A stretch of 64,000 bases of DNA from Streptomyces sp. NBC_00370 (GCF_036084755.1 NZ_CP107968.1:3999501-4063500); one strand, 5' to 3'. Shown: positions 8,876 through 18,298, counted from the stretch's first letter. A program made the numbers and translations. Notes: generated from the sequence alone by a model not told the origin.

Positions 8876-10369
8876 TCACAGGTCCGGGACCGATTCGCGG
8901 CCAGGTCCGCCGGTTGCCCGCGGCTGCCGCACCGGTTCGAGCGGCGGCCCCGCGACCCCGCAGTGGATCCGGCACTCCGGCTCGCTGCGCCCGTGCGGCT
9001 CGTCGGGTTCGAGCAGCCGCGTACGTACCGTCGAGAACGCGATCACCGCGCCCACCACCAGCACCCCGGCGCAGATCGGCATCGCCCGGCGGAACGTGTC
9101 CCCGAACTCCTTCGCCGAGTGGTACGCCTCGGGGCCCATGCCCGCCAGCAGCGGCAGCGCCGCCACCGCGATCAGACCCGCCGCGCGGGCGGCCGCGTTG
9201 TTGACGCCACTGGCAAGACCGGCCCTGCCGGTCTCCACGGACGCGAGGACCGTCGCCGTCAGCGGCGCGACCAGGGTCACCATGCCGACGCCCTGCACCA
9301 CCAGCGCGGGCAGGACGTCCGCGATGTACGAGGCGTGCTCGCCGACACGCAGCATCAGCAGCATGCCGGTGGCGCACAGCAAAGGACCGACCGTCAGGGG
9401 GATACGCGGCCCGATCTTCGAAGCGAGCTGCCCGGAACGCGCCGAGAACAGCAGCATCAGCACGGTCGTCGGCAGCAGCGCCGTACCGGCGCCGAGCGCC
9501 GAGTAGCCCACGACGACCTGGAGCTGGAGCGTGACGAGGAAGAAGAACCCGCCGAACGCCGCGTACACGCACAGCGTCACCAGGTTCACCGCGGTGAACT
9601 GGCGCGACTTGAAGATGCCGAGCGGCAGCATGGGGTCCGGCCGGCGCTTCTCGACCAGTACGAAGACCGCACCGACCAGCACGCCCAGCACCCCCGACCA
9701 CCAGACCTTCGCGATCAGCGAGTAGGTGACGAGCCCGAGCGCCGCAGCGGCGAGCACCGCGCCGCCCATGTCGAACCGGCCGTGGTGCGCCGGGTCCCGG
9801 GACTCCGGTACGTGCCGCAGCGCGACCGGCACGCACAGGGCGGCCAGCGGCAGATTGATCAGGAACACCCAGCGCCAGCCGGGCCCGTCGACCAGCCACC
9901 CGCCGACGAAGGGCCCGATGGCCGCGCCGACACCGCCGAGCCCCGACCAGACGCCGACGGCCCGCGCCCGGTCGTCGGGGTGGAAGCTCGCCTGGATCAG
10001 CGCGAGGGACCCTGGAGTGAGCAGCGCGCCGCCGATGCCCTGGAGGGCGCGCGCGACGATCAGCACGCCCACGTTCGGCGCGAGGCCGCACAGCAGCGAG
10101 CCGAGCGCGAACCAGACGATGCCGAACACGAACACCCGGCGGCGCCCGTAGCGGTCACCGAGCGAGCCGCCGAGCAGGATGAGCCCGGCCAGCGTGAGCA
10201 TGTAGGCGTTGACGGTCCACTGCAGCGCCGGCAGATCGGCGTGCAGGTCGTCACCGATGTGCGGCAGCGCGACATTGACGACGGTGGAGTCCAGCAGGGC
10301 CATGCTGGAGCCGAGCACCGTCGTGAGGATGACCCAACGGCCCTTGGCCGATGACAGGCGGATATCCAT
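8876..10369 (-). CDS. MFS drug-resistance transporter (DHA2, EmrB/QacA type)
   Basis: This 497-residue membrane protein should have 14 transmembrane helices. Family motifs are visible: ALLDSTVVNVALPHIGDDL in the first helix, GSLGDRYGRRRVFVFG (motif A) after helix 2, and ALQGIGGALLTPGSLALI followed by WSGLGGVGAAIGPFVGGWL (motif C of antiporters). It probably exports a drug or metabolite using the proton gradient. No adjacent TetR or MarR repressor is present, so substrate and control are open. Confidence 0.92.
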   Translation of the reverse strand: MDIRLSSAKGRWVILTTVLGSSMALLDSTVVNVALPHIGDDLHADLPALQWTVNAYMLTLAGLILLGGSLGDRYGRRRVFVFGIVWFALGSLLCGLAPNVGVLIVARALQGIGGALLTPGSLALIQASFHPDDRARAVGVWSGLGGVGAAIGPFVGGWLVDGPGWRWVFLINLPLAALCVPVALRHVPESRDPAHHGRFDMGGAVLAAAALGLVTYSLIAKVWWSGVLGVLVGAVFVLVEKRRPDPMLPLGIFKSRQFTAVNLVTLCVYAAFGGFFFLVTLQLQVVVGYSALGAGTALLPTTVLMLLFSARSGQLASKIGPRIPLTVGPLLCATGMLLMLRVGEHASYIADVLPALVVQGVGMVTLVAPLTATVLASVETGRAGLASGVNNAAARAAGLIAVAALPLLAGMGPEAYHSAKEFGDTFRRAMPICAGVLVVGAVIAFSTVRTRLLEPDEPHGRSEPECRIHCGVAGPPLEPVRQPRATGGPGRESVPDL

Positions 10370-10408
10370 GCGCGCATCATCCCCTTCCTCGCACGGAAAA
10401 GGACCCCG

Positions 10409-11590
10409 TCAGGGCCGGAGCCGCCGCAGGGCCCTGACGAGGGCGTCCATGCCCTGCTCCGCCTTGGCGCGCGGACAGCCCACGTTGAACCGCAGGAAGC
10501 CGTCGCAGCCGTAGACCGAGCCCGGCATGATCGCGACCTTCTGCTGCTCGATCAGCTCCCGCTGGAGCGCGTCGTCGTCGATGCCCAGGGGCCGCAGGTC
10601 CAGCCAGGCGAGATAGCCGGCCTGCGGCGGCCGCCAGTCCAGCTCGGGGAAGGCCGCGTTCAGCCGCTCGGCGACCATCCGCAGGTTGTCCTCGACGTAC
10701 GCGTTGAGCGCGTCCAGCCAGGGCGCGCCCTCGCGGTACGCGGCGATGTGCGCGGTCAGGGAGAGGACGGCAGGCGAGGCCAGCCCCTCGCCGGTGTACA
10801 TACGGCTGAGGAAGGCCGCGTGGTCGTCGGGGTCGCCGATGATGCCGTACGAGCCGCTCAGCGCGGCGAAGTTGAACGACTTCGTGGCGGCCGTGATCAG
10901 CGCCCACCGGCCGCTGCCGAACCGGGTCCACGGCAGATGCCGGGTGCCGGGCGGTGCGAAGTCCGGGTGGACGAAGTCGGCGTGGATCTCGTCGCTGACG
11001 ACGGCTACGCCGTGCGCCGCCGCCAGCTCGGCGAACAGCGTCAGCTCGGCCTCCGTCCACACCCGCCCGGTGGGGTTGTGCGGCGAACAGAGCAGCAGGA
11101 TCTTGCTGTCGGGGTGGGCGAGTTGCCGCTCCAGGGCGGCCGTGTCACCGACGGGTACGCCGCGCAGCTCGCGGCCGAGCCCGGTCAGCGCCTTGCGGAA
11201 ACCGTCGTAGGTGGGGGTGTGGACGACGACCCCGTCCCCCGGCCCGGTCCACATCCGCAGCAGCTGCGAGAGCTGGTTGAGCACGGACGGCGCGTACACC
11301 ACGCGGCTGGTCGCGACGGCGCCGTCGGCGGCGATGTCGGTGCCGTACCGGGTCTTCGACCAGTGCGCGATCGCGGACAGGAAGTCCTCGTTGCGCCAGT
11401 CCGTGTAGCCGAACACCCCGTGGGCGACGCGGCGCTGCAACGCGTCGAGCACCTCGGGCGGTGACCGGAAGTCCATGTCGGAGATGGTGAACGGCAGCAG
11501 CCCGTCCACACCGAACCGCTCGGCGACGCCGTCCCACTGGACACACCAGGTGCCGTGCCGGTCGACGGGGGTGTCGAAGTCGTAGCCCAT
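10409..11590 (-). CDS. MalY/PatB family PLP-dependent C-S lyase
   Basis: This 393-residue fold-type I PLP enzyme opens MGYDFDTPVDRHGTWCVQWD and contains ISDMDFRSPPEVLDAL, typical of MalY/PatB cystathionine beta-lyases. It also has LLLCSPHNPTGRVWTEAEL, SDEIHADFV, the PLP lysine in ITAATKSFNFAAL, and FLRFNVGCPR near the end. Such enzymes cleave cystathionine or cysteine conjugates to thiol, pyruvate and ammonia. The start at 11590 has GGAGG nearby; the frame stays open upstream without support. An aminotransferase role is possible but less likely. Confidence 0.85.
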   Translation of the reverse strand: MGYDFDTPVDRHGTWCVQWDGVAERFGVDGLLPFTISDMDFRSPPEVLDALQRRVAHGVFGYTDWRNEDFLSAIAHWSKTRYGTDIAADGAVATSRVVYAPSVLNQLSQLLRMWTGPGDGVVVHTPTYDGFRKALTGLGRELRGVPVGDTAALERQLAHPDSKILLLCSPHNPTGRVWTEAELTLFAELAAAHGVAVVSDEIHADFVHPDFAPPGTRHLPWTRFGSGRWALITAATKSFNFAALSGSYGIIGDPDDHAAFLSRMYTGEGLASPAVLSLTAHIAAYREGAPWLDALNAYVEDNLRMVAERLNAAFPELDWRPPQAGYLAWLDLRPLGIDDDALQRELIEQQKVAIMPGSVYGCDGFLRFNVGCPRAKAEQGMDALVRALRRLRP

Positions 11591-11614
11591 GGTGATCCTC
11601 CAGCGGACATGGCG

Positions 11615-11644
11615 CGGGCCCGGCGCCAGAAGGCGCCGGGCCCG
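11615..11644 (-). terminator. Hairpin terminator after fba
   Basis: A 13-bp perfect inverted repeat (11615-11627 and 11632-11644) with loop AGAA lies 37 bases beyond the fba stop, between fba and the C-S lyase gene. It has no T tract. Confidence 0.7.
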
Positions 11645-11681
11645 GTGTGTCGGGTCTTTGCTCAACTCCCCGGCAGGGGAC

Positions 11682-12713
11682 TTACTTGAGCCGGGTGCCG
11701 GTGGAGCGCAGCGCGGCACACGCCTCGGTGACGCGCTTGGCCATGCCGGCCTCGGCCAGCTTGCCCCAGGTGCGCGGGTCGTAGGTCTTCTTGTCGCCGA
11801 CCTCGCCGTCGACCTTCAGCACACCGTCGTAGTTGCGGAACGCGTGGTCCACGACCGGGCGGGTGAAGGCGTACTGGGTGTCGGTGTCGAGGTTCATCTT
11901 CACGACGCCGTTCTCCAGCGCGGTGGCGATCTCCTCGGCCGACGAGCCCGAGCCGCCGTGGAAGACGAAGTCGAACGGCTCGCTGCCGGCCGCCTTGCCG
12001 TACTTGGCGCTGACGCCCTCCTGGAGGTCCTTCAGCAGCTCGGGACGGAGCACGACGTTGCCCGGCTTGTAGACACCGTGGACGTTGCCGAAGGAGGCAG
12101 CCAGCAGGTAGCGGCCCTTCTCGCCCAGGCCCAGCGCCTCGGCGGTGCGCAGCGCGTCGTCGACCGTCGTGTAGAGCGAGTCGTTGATCTCGTGGCTGAC
12201 GCCGTCCTCCTCGCCGCCGGTCGGGGTGATCTCGACCTCAAGGATGATCTTGGCGGCGGCGGCCTTGGCGAGCAGTTCCTCACCGATGGCCAGGTTGTCG
12301 GCCAGGGTCTCGGCCGAGCCGTCCCACATGTGCGACTGGAAGAGCGGGTTACGGCCGGCCTGGACGCGCTCGGCGGAGATGTCGAGCAGCGGGCGGACAT
12401 AGCCGTCCAGCTTGTCCTTGGGGCAGTGGTCGGTGTGCAGCGCGACCGTGATGTCGTACTTGGCGGCGACGACATGCGCGAACTCGGCGAGCGCGACGGC
12501 GCCGGTCACCATGTCCTTGTTGTACTGCCCGCCGAGGAACTCCGCACCACCCGTGGACATCTGGATGATGCCGTCACTCTCGGCCTCGGCGAAGCCGCGC
12601 AGCGCGGCGTGCAGGGTCTGGGACGAAGTCACATTGATGGCCGGGTAGGCGAACTTGCCTGCCTTCGCCCGGTCGAGCATCTCGTTGTAGACCTCGGGGG
12701 TTGCGATGGGCAT
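11682..12713 (-). CDS. fba: Class II fructose-1,6-bisphosphate aldolase
   Basis: This 343-residue zinc-dependent glycolytic and gluconeogenic aldolase has VALHTDHCPKDKLDG (catalytic Asp and zinc His), ILEVEITPTGGEEDG, FGNVHGVYKPGNV with a zinc His, and the phosphate-binding FVFHGGSGSSAEEI. Length and motif order match the long class IIA enzymes. It is the end of a co-oriented run with pyrE but is separated by 174 bases holding a parS site. Confidence 0.97.
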   Translation of the reverse strand: MPIATPEVYNEMLDRAKAGKFAYPAINVTSSQTLHAALRGFAEAESDGIIQMSTGGAEFLGGQYNKDMVTGAVALAEFAHVVAAKYDITVALHTDHCPKDKLDGYVRPLLDISAERVQAGRNPLFQSHMWDGSAETLADNLAIGEELLAKAAAAKIILEVEITPTGGEEDGVSHEINDSLYTTVDDALRTAEALGLGEKGRYLLAASFGNVHGVYKPGNVVLRPELLKDLQEGVSAKYGKAAGSEPFDFVFHGGSGSSAEEIATALENGVVKMNLDTDTQYAFTRPVVDHAFRNYDGVLKVDGEVGDKKTYDPRTWGKLAEAGMAKRVTEACAALRSTGTRLK

Positions 12714-12828
12714 GGGTCGGCTCCTATGCGATCTATGGGTGTGCGGTGCTTGTCCCTGACCTGGGCGGCGACATCATCGTCACCCCCATCTTTCCAGACT
12801 CTCGTACGGACACCGACGGGCTCCGGGC

Positions 12829-12844
12829 TGTTTCACGTGAAACA
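12829..12844. promoter_or_regulatory. parS centromere site (ParB binding)
   Basis: The 16-base sequence TGTTTCACGTGAAACA matches the bacterial parS consensus exactly and contains the Streptomyces core GTTTCACGTGAAAC. It sits in a longer perfect 28-bp palindrome (12823-12850) between fba and pyrE. ParB bound at parS clusters near oriC organises chromosome segregation during sporulation. The extended arms could also form a hairpin in the pyrE transcript. Confidence 0.88.
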
Positions 12845-12887
12845 GCCCGGGCCGTACGAAATGACCAGATCAGCCGAGTCGTCCGGG

Positions 12888-13427
12888 TCAGCCGAGTCCC
12901 AGCTCCTCGACCGAGTACACGTTCACGTACGGCAGTCCCGCCTCCGCGACGGCCGGGGCCGCACCCCGCTCCACGATGACCGCGACCGCCACGACCTCGC
13001 CGCCGGCTTCCCGTACGGCCTCGACGGCGGTCAGCGGCGAGCCGCCGGTGGTCGACGTGTCCTCGACGACCAGGCAGCGGCGGCCCTTGACGTCGGTGCC
13101 CTCGATCCGGCGCTGCATCCCGTGCGCCTTCTGCGCCTTGCGGACGACGAAGGCGTCCAGCCGCTTCCCGCGGGCGGCCGACGCGTGCAGCATCGAGGTC
13201 GCCACGGGGTCGGCGCCCAGCGTCAGACCGCCCACGCAGTCGAAGTCCAGCTCGGCCGTGGCGTCGAGCATGACCTGACCGACCAGCGGAGCGGCGTGGC
13301 CGTCCAGCGTGATCCGGCGCAGGTCGATGTACCAGTCGGCCTCAAGCCCGGAGGAGAGGGTCACTTTGCCGTGCACCACGGCGATGTCCTTGATCAGCTG
13401 GAGCAGCTCGGCCCGTACGTCAGTCAT
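12888..13427 (-). CDS. pyrE: Orotate phosphoribosyltransferase
   Basis: This 179-residue enzyme converts orotate and PRPP to orotidine 5'-phosphate in pyrimidine synthesis. It shows VTLSSGLEADWYIDLRRI, GGLTLGADPVATSM, FVVRKAQKAHGMQRRIEG, and the PRPP-binding signature CLVVEDTSTTGGSPL. The ATG at 13427 (MTDVRAELLQ) gives normal family length. It is isolated from other pyr genes. Confidence 0.94.
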   Translation of the reverse strand: MTDVRAELLQLIKDIAVVHGKVTLSSGLEADWYIDLRRITLDGHAAPLVGQVMLDATAELDFDCVGGLTLGADPVATSMLHASAARGKRLDAFVVRKAQKAHGMQRRIEGTDVKGRRCLVVEDTSTTGGSPLTAVEAVREAGGEVVAVAVIVERGAAPAVAEAGLPYVNVYSVEELGLG

Positions 13428-13450
13428 GGCCCTGAGCTTACGACCCGGGC

Positions 13451-14248
13451 TCAGAGGCGGCGCCAGCTCCAGGTCGCGGTGATCTCCAGCGGCTCGACGG
13501 GGGTGACCAGCCGGGGCAGCGTGTTGAGCCCGTTCGGCGGCCCGGTCTGGGCCTCCACACAGACGGCCTCGTCCTGCTCGTCGTAGAGGACGGCCCACTC
13601 CTCGCGGCTGGTCACCTTCAGCTCCAGCCGGCCCGGCCAGGTGAGCGTGACATCGACGCCGTCGGGGAATCCGAAGCAGTCGTCCCACGGGCCCGGGCGC
13701 GGGTCGATCCGGCGGCCCGTGGGCAGATGGTCGGCGCCGCGCTCCTCCTGCCAGGCGGCGGTGAAGTCGAGCCGCACCTTCTCGCCCCCGTCACCGAGGT
13801 CACGCAGGAACCAGGGGTGCCAGCCGGCCTGGGCGGGGAACGACGTGTCGTACGTCTCCACGCCCATGCCGAGCGTGAGGGAGTCGTCGGTGAGCTGGAA
13901 GGTCTGGGTGACCTTGCCGCTGTACGGCCAGGGCTCCGCCAGCTCGTACGTGCAGACCGCCCCGCTCGCGTCCTGCCGCTCGGTGCGCCAGGCGGTGTCG
14001 CGTCCGGTGCCGTGAATGGCGTGCGGCGGCGAGTTCAGCGGCATCTGGTGGGTCACCCCGCCGTTGCGGAACTGGCCGTTCCCGATCCGCCCGCACCAGG
14101 GCACCATCGGGAAGCAGCCGAACCGCTCGCCTTGGCGCAGCAGTTCGGTGCCGCCGACCCGCAGGCCGCTGATGCGGCAGCCGTTGGCCGGATCGATGGT
14201 CAACTCGGCGTCGCCCGCCGTCAGCCGGATGCTCTCTTCGCTGCTCAC
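13451..14248 (-). CDS. Aldose 1-epimerase family protein
   Basis: This 265-residue beta-sandwich protein is of the galactose mutarotase-like superfamily. Clues are GTELLRQGERFGCFPMVPWCGRIGNG, PHAIHGTGRDTAW with a candidate catalytic His, and PAQAGWHPWFLRDLG. It probably interconverts sugar anomers, but YeaD-like hexose-phosphate epimerases share the fold. The start is a GTG at 14248. It ends 23 bases before pyrE begins, in the same direction, suggesting co-transcription. Confidence 0.82.
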   Translation of the reverse strand: MSSEESIRLTAGDAELTIDPANGCRISGLRVGGTELLRQGERFGCFPMVPWCGRIGNGQFRNGGVTHQMPLNSPPHAIHGTGRDTAWRTERQDASGAVCTYELAEPWPYSGKVTQTFQLTDDSLTLGMGVETYDTSFPAQAGWHPWFLRDLGDGGEKVRLDFTAAWQEERGADHLPTGRRIDPRPGPWDDCFGFPDGVDVTLTWPGRLELKVTSREEWAVLYDEQDEAVCVEAQTGPPNGLNTLPRLVTPVEPLEITATWSWRRL

Positions 14249-14265
14249 GCCATGAGGTTACCCGG

Positions 14266-15258
14266 CTACCTGCGGCGCCTCAGCGCGCGTCCGACCACCA
14301 CGGCCGAGGCGAGCGCGAGCGCGGCGGCGGGCCCGACCCAGCGGAGGGTGGCGCGGGCGCCGACCGCCTCGGGGGCGGGCACGGGCGCGTAACGGCCGCG
14401 CGGCGGCGCGTGATCGACCTCTTCGGCACTGCGGCCGATCATGGTGCGCCGGGCGTGCGCGGCCTCGGCGGGCGGCTCGTCGGAGTCGAACGCCCCGCCG
14501 TCGAGGTCGTCGGGGAGGTGGAAGTCGCCCTCGCCCGAGGTGGTCTCGCCGTCGAGGGGCGGCTGGGGCACAGGCGTGTCGAAGACGGAGTCCCGTGGCG
14601 CGTCGGGGACTTCGGGGAGGTCAGGGATCTCGCCCGTGACGTCGGGGATCTCACCGGGGATCTCACCGGCGCCGGCCTCGGGAGCAGTCCCGGGCTCGGG
14701 GGCGCCGGGCTCGTCCACGTCGTCGGCCGCCGTGCTGTCGGCCGGCGACCCGCCCGCAGCGGGATCGGCTTCGGCGGGCTGCTCCGGTACGGCGCCCGCC
14801 GCGGCCACGGGCCCGGCCGCCCCGGCCGTCGACTCCTCCGTCAGCCGTGCGGCGAACCGGTCCAGCAGCCGGCGTCCGGCCGCCTCCGCCTTGTCGGGCG
14901 GCAGCTCGGCCAGCCGGCCCTTGGCGTCGGTCTCGCCCCGCAGGGCCAGCAGGGTGCCGCCCTGCTCCGGGGCCTCGGTGGGCCGGATCGTCAGCGTCAC
15001 CCGGGCGGAGCCCGAGCCGCGCGCCTCCGTGCCCTCACCCACGAGGGAGAACGCCCCGTCCTGCTCCGTGACGGTCAGGGTGCCCCGGTAGGTGATGGTG
15101 TGGCCGCCGATACGGACCTTGAGGCGCCCGGCGAACTGCCCCGCCGCATCGTCGGCGTCCTGCTGGAGACCTGGCAGACAGCCGGCGACCCGGGCGGGGT
15201 CCCGCAGCGTCTGCCGGAGGATCTCTGCCGGAACCGGAACGAACACCTCATGGTCCAT
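14266..15258 (-). CDS. SRPBCC/CoxG-like protein with C-terminal membrane anchor
   Basis: The protein has 330 residues. Residues 1-145 form an SRPBCC (START-like) domain of the CoxG type: VPVPAEILRQTLRDPARVAGCLPG, then GRLKVRIGGHTITYRGT. A long Pro-, Glu- and Asp-rich disordered stretch follows (about 150-290), and the end has one membrane helix (WVGPAAALALASAVVVG) before RALRRRR. This resembles carbon monoxide dehydrogenase subunit G homologues tethered to the membrane, but no CO dehydrogenase genes are nearby, so a ligand-binding role is only inferred. Confidence 0.8.
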   Translation of the reverse strand: MDHEVFVPVPAEILRQTLRDPARVAGCLPGLQQDADDAAGQFAGRLKVRIGGHTITYRGTLTVTEQDGAFSLVGEGTEARGSGSARVTLTIRPTEAPEQGGTLLALRGETDAKGRLAELPPDKAEAAGRRLLDRFAARLTEESTAGAAGPVAAAGAVPEQPAEADPAAGGSPADSTAADDVDEPGAPEPGTAPEAGAGEIPGEIPDVTGEIPDLPEVPDAPRDSVFDTPVPQPPLDGETTSGEGDFHLPDDLDGGAFDSDEPPAEAAHARRTMIGRSAEEVDHAPPRGRYAPVPAPEAVGARATLRWVGPAAALALASAVVVGRALRRRR

Positions 15259-15291
15259 GACAAACGAGCCTACTCAGCCGGTCGCCCCCCG

Positions 15292-16911
15292 TCAGCCCGT
15301 GTAGCGCGGATGCACCAGCGTCGAAGGGGCGAGGCCCGGCACCCGGGTGCGCTCGGCCGCCCTGCCGTCGGCCCGCAGCACAGGGCCCGAGACCGACCGC
15401 AGCCGTGGCGCACCCGGCGCGAGACCGAGCGGCGGCGGGTCCTGCGCCTTCGAGGCGAGGATGAATCCCCAGTCGCCCGCGACCGGCCGGCCCGGCTTCG
15501 CCCGATCGGGCCCCGCGGCGAACCCGGCGTCACGTCCTGTGGCGCGGTAGGGGCTGGTGCTGAAGCCCGCGGCGCGCAGCGTCGCGTCCACGGTCCAGTA
15601 CGCCCGTGGCTGGCCGCTGAGCGAGCCTGTGTGGACGGCGAGCCTGCCGCCGGGGGCGAGGACCCGGCTCGCGAGCCCGTAGAACTCCTCCGAGTACAGC
15701 TTCGTGCTGGGGGTGATCCCGGGGTTCGGCAGATCCGAGATGATCACGTCGTACCTCTCGTGCCGGTCCTCGCGCAGCCAGGCGAAGGCGTCGGCGCTCA
15801 CCGGACGCAGCCGCGGATCGCGGTACGCGTGCTCGTTCAGCTCGGTCAGCGCGGGATCCGTACGGGCCAGCCGGACCACGCCGGGGTCCAGCTCGACGAC
15901 GGTGACCGAACGGACGTCGCCGTAGCGCAGGACCTCGCGGGCGGCGAGTCCGTCACCGCCGCCGAGGATCAGCACGCGCGCGTGCGGCCCGCGCATCGCC
16001 GGGTGCACGAGGGCTTCGTGGTACCGGTACTCGTCGCGCCCGCTGACCCGCAGCCGGCCGTCCAGATACAGGTCGAGCGGCCCGCGCCTGCTGCCGGTGA
16101 GCACGACCTCCTGGACGTCGGTGTGGACGGCGACCCGCACCCGGTCGCCGTAGACCGCGCGCCGCGCGGCCCGCTCGAAGTCGCCGACGAGGCACATCGC
16201 CGCGCCCAGCACGGACAGCACCAGCACGTTGGCGGTGAGCAGCAGCCAGCGCGAGCGGGGCGTCAGATCGCGGCCGAACACCCAGAGCACCAGCGCGCCG
16301 CCCGCGACGACATTGACCGCGCCGGTCACCAGCGCGCCGGTCAGCTGGCCGAGCCAGGGCAGCAGCAGGAACGGGAAGGCGAGCCCGCCGACGAGCGCGC
16401 CCACGTAGTCGGCGGCGAACAGGTCGGCGACGGTCCCGCCCGGGTCCTGCCGGGAGACCCGCTGGATCAGCGTCATCAGCAGCGGGATCTCGGCGCCGAT
16501 GAGCACGCCGATGCCCAGGGAGAAGCCGACGAGCGCGATCCGGGACTCGCCCATCCACGCGAAGCTCGCGTAGAGCACGATCGCCGAGCAGCCGCCGAGC
16601 AGCGCGAGGGCGGACTCCACCAGGGCGAAGCCGACGGCGGCGCGCGGCCGCAGCCGCTTGGCGAGCAGCGAGCCGATCCCCATCGCGAAGACCATCGTGG
16701 AGAGCACGACCGACGCCTGCGTGACGGAATCGCCGATCAGATACGACGCGAGCGCGACCAGCTCCAGCTCGTACACCAGTCCGCACGCGGCGCAGACGAA
16801 GACGACCGTGAGGATCAGGAACCGGCCGGCGTCGGCGCGCACGGGCAGCCGCGCCCCGCCTCGGGGCGGCGACCCCCCAGGCTGCTCGACCTGCTCGATC
16901 TGCTCGATCAT
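15292..16911 (-). CDS. Membrane-anchored spermidine synthase family protein
   Basis: This 539-residue two-part protein has about seven transmembrane helices in the N-terminal half, beginning ILTVVFVCAACGLVYELELVA. The C-terminal half is a methyltransferase-fold aminopropyltransferase domain: DEYRYHEALVHPAM, VLILGGGDGLAAREVLRYG (cofactor-binding loop), VTVVELDPGVVRLAR, and YDVIISDLPNP. It would transfer an aminopropyl group from decarboxylated SAM to a polyamine near the membrane. It lies 33 bases upstream of the CoxG-like gene, in the same direction. Confidence 0.88.
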   Translation of the reverse strand: MIEQIEQVEQPGGSPPRGGARLPVRADAGRFLILTVVFVCAACGLVYELELVALASYLIGDSVTQASVVLSTMVFAMGIGSLLAKRLRPRAAVGFALVESALALLGGCSAIVLYASFAWMGESRIALVGFSLGIGVLIGAEIPLLMTLIQRVSRQDPGGTVADLFAADYVGALVGGLAFPFLLLPWLGQLTGALVTGAVNVVAGGALVLWVFGRDLTPRSRWLLLTANVLVLSVLGAAMCLVGDFERAARRAVYGDRVRVAVHTDVQEVVLTGSRRGPLDLYLDGRLRVSGRDEYRYHEALVHPAMRGPHARVLILGGGDGLAAREVLRYGDVRSVTVVELDPGVVRLARTDPALTELNEHAYRDPRLRPVSADAFAWLREDRHERYDVIISDLPNPGITPSTKLYSEEFYGLASRVLAPGGRLAVHTGSLSGQPRAYWTVDATLRAAGFSTSPYRATGRDAGFAAGPDRAKPGRPVAGDWGFILASKAQDPPPLGLAPGAPRLRSVSGPVLRADGRAAERTRVPGLAPSTLVHPRYTG

Positions 16912-16965
16912 GCCGGTAACGCTACGTCACGATGCACTCGCCGTTTGTCACCCACAAGGGTGTAA

Positions 16966-17493
16966 CTAGAGCATCGCCGGCATACGCGCGCCCAGCCGGG
17001 TCCTGGTGACGACGAGCTGACCCTCCTGCGGGTACGCGTGCCAGGTGCGCCACCGCACCCCGCCCGAGCCGTCCTCGTCGCGCTGCGCCAGCATCGCCGT
17101 GAAGGCGTACGGCGAGCCGGGGAAGGTGCCGGCGAGCCCGTTCGGGTGGTCGGCGACCAGCGCGAGCAGTTCCTGTGCCCGGCCGGCGAAGGAACCGGCG
17201 GAGAGCGTCTCGACGCGGGCGGCGAATTCGTACTCCCATTCGCCGAGTCGCTCGGAGACACCGAGCGGAAGCGGCGTACTGCTGCCGGGGATACAGGCGA
17301 CGGTCTCCGAACAGGCGCCGCGCCGCTCCTCCAGCAGGACCTGGTGGGAGGCGCCGAGCAGTCTGAGCTGGAGTCTCGCCCCGCTCAGGTCGAGATCGAG
17401 GACGGCGAGCGCCGGCAGCGGATCCCGGCCCAACGCCCAGGCCAGATCGGCGGCGCGGGTGTCGGTGTAGGCGGTATTGAGGGTCGTGAGCAT
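16966..17493 (-). CDS. DUF2617 family protein
   Basis: This 175-residue soluble protein begins MLTTLNTAYTDTRAADLAW and matches the conserved actinobacterial DUF2617 pattern, including ALAVLDLDLSGARLQLRLLG and YAFTAMLAQRDED. It contains a histidine-tryptophan motif, WRTWHAYPQEGQLVVT. Function is unknown. The stop lies 54 bases before the spermidine synthase start, so they may share a transcript. Confidence 0.82.
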   Translation of the reverse strand: MLTTLNTAYTDTRAADLAWALGRDPLPALAVLDLDLSGARLQLRLLGASHQVLLEERRGACSETVACIPGSSTPLPLGVSERLGEWEYEFAARVETLSAGSFAGRAQELLALVADHPNGLAGTFPGSPYAFTAMLAQRDEDGSGGVRWRTWHAYPQEGQLVVTRTRLGARMPAML

Positions 17494-17810
17494 GGGTCGG
17501 CTCCGCAGACACGCTTGACGGATGGACCGGCGGCATCCCGGAAGGATGAGCGACGAACTAGCGAGGGAACTGTGGGGAGATCGCCTGCTCGGCTCCGCGT
17601 GAGGTCCGAGGGCTGGAGGCTCTCAACTGCGAGGGAATCATGAAGTGTGCCGGGCTCACAGCGTTTTTACCCAACTTGACGGGGTTTCCATCCCCTCGGG
17701 GGTGGTGCGGTTCATCTGTTCCCCGCCGCCGGCCCCCGACAGGGCGGTGCCCGGCGGAGGTTGACCTCCACCGGGCATCGTTCTCGGCACCGCGGATCAG
17801 CTGCCCCGTG
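17494..17810. other. 317-base intergenic region
   Basis: The stretch separates the DUF2617 gene from the Gly/His/Cys-rich membrane protein, both on the minus strand. I see no convincing gene: the overlapping plus-strand open frames are low-complexity shadows of the neighbouring Gly/Cys-rich gene. It presumably carries the DUF2617 promoter. Confidence 0.5.
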
Positions 17811-18149
17811 TCAGCTGCTTCCGCCGCATCCCCCGCCGCCGCCGCAGGACGAACCGCCCCCGCAGGAGGACGAGCCGCCACCGCAGGAATGACCGCCGCC
17901 GCAGGAATGACCACCGGAGTGGCCACCGTGGTGACCGCCCGAATGCCCGCCGGAGCCGGCGTCGTTCTGGGTGTAGTACGTCGCGCCTGCGCCCGACCCA
18001 CCACCGGCCCACCAGCTCCGGTCACTTGAGCGGCGCTTCGCGCCTTTCCTCATCGGCCTGCGCCGCGAACTGTCGCGACCGCCGAGCTTCGCCACGAATC
18101 CGATGAACGCGACCGCGACCAGTACTACCACCAGTCCCAGTGCCATCAT
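17811..18149 (-). CDS. Small membrane protein with Gly/His/Cys-rich tail
   Basis: This 112-residue protein has one N-terminal transmembrane helix (MALGLVVVLVAVAFIGFVA) and a basic stretch (RRRPMRKGAKRRSS). The tail consists of repeats of GGHSGGH, CGGGHSC and CGGGSS ending CGGGGGCGGSS. The His and Cys density suggests metal binding on one side of the membrane, which is inference only. Two adjacent ATG codons lie at 18149 and 18146; the first was used. Confidence 0.7.
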   Translation of the reverse strand: MMALGLVVVLVAVAFIGFVAKLGGRDSSRRRPMRKGAKRRSSDRSWWAGGGSGAGATYYTQNDAGSGGHSGGHHGGHSGGHSCGGGHSCGGGSSSCGGGSSCGGGGGCGGSS

Positions 18150-18298
18150 CCTCACCGTCCTTCCGTCCCCCCGGAGCGAAGCCCCCGTGACCCCGCCGTA
18201 CCGGCCCCGTATCGGGCCGGCTTCCTGACTGACTGGGTTGTCCCCAGGGCCCGGCGCACCGAAAGCTGACTTGAGCAACTACAGAGGTTCGGCACAGG

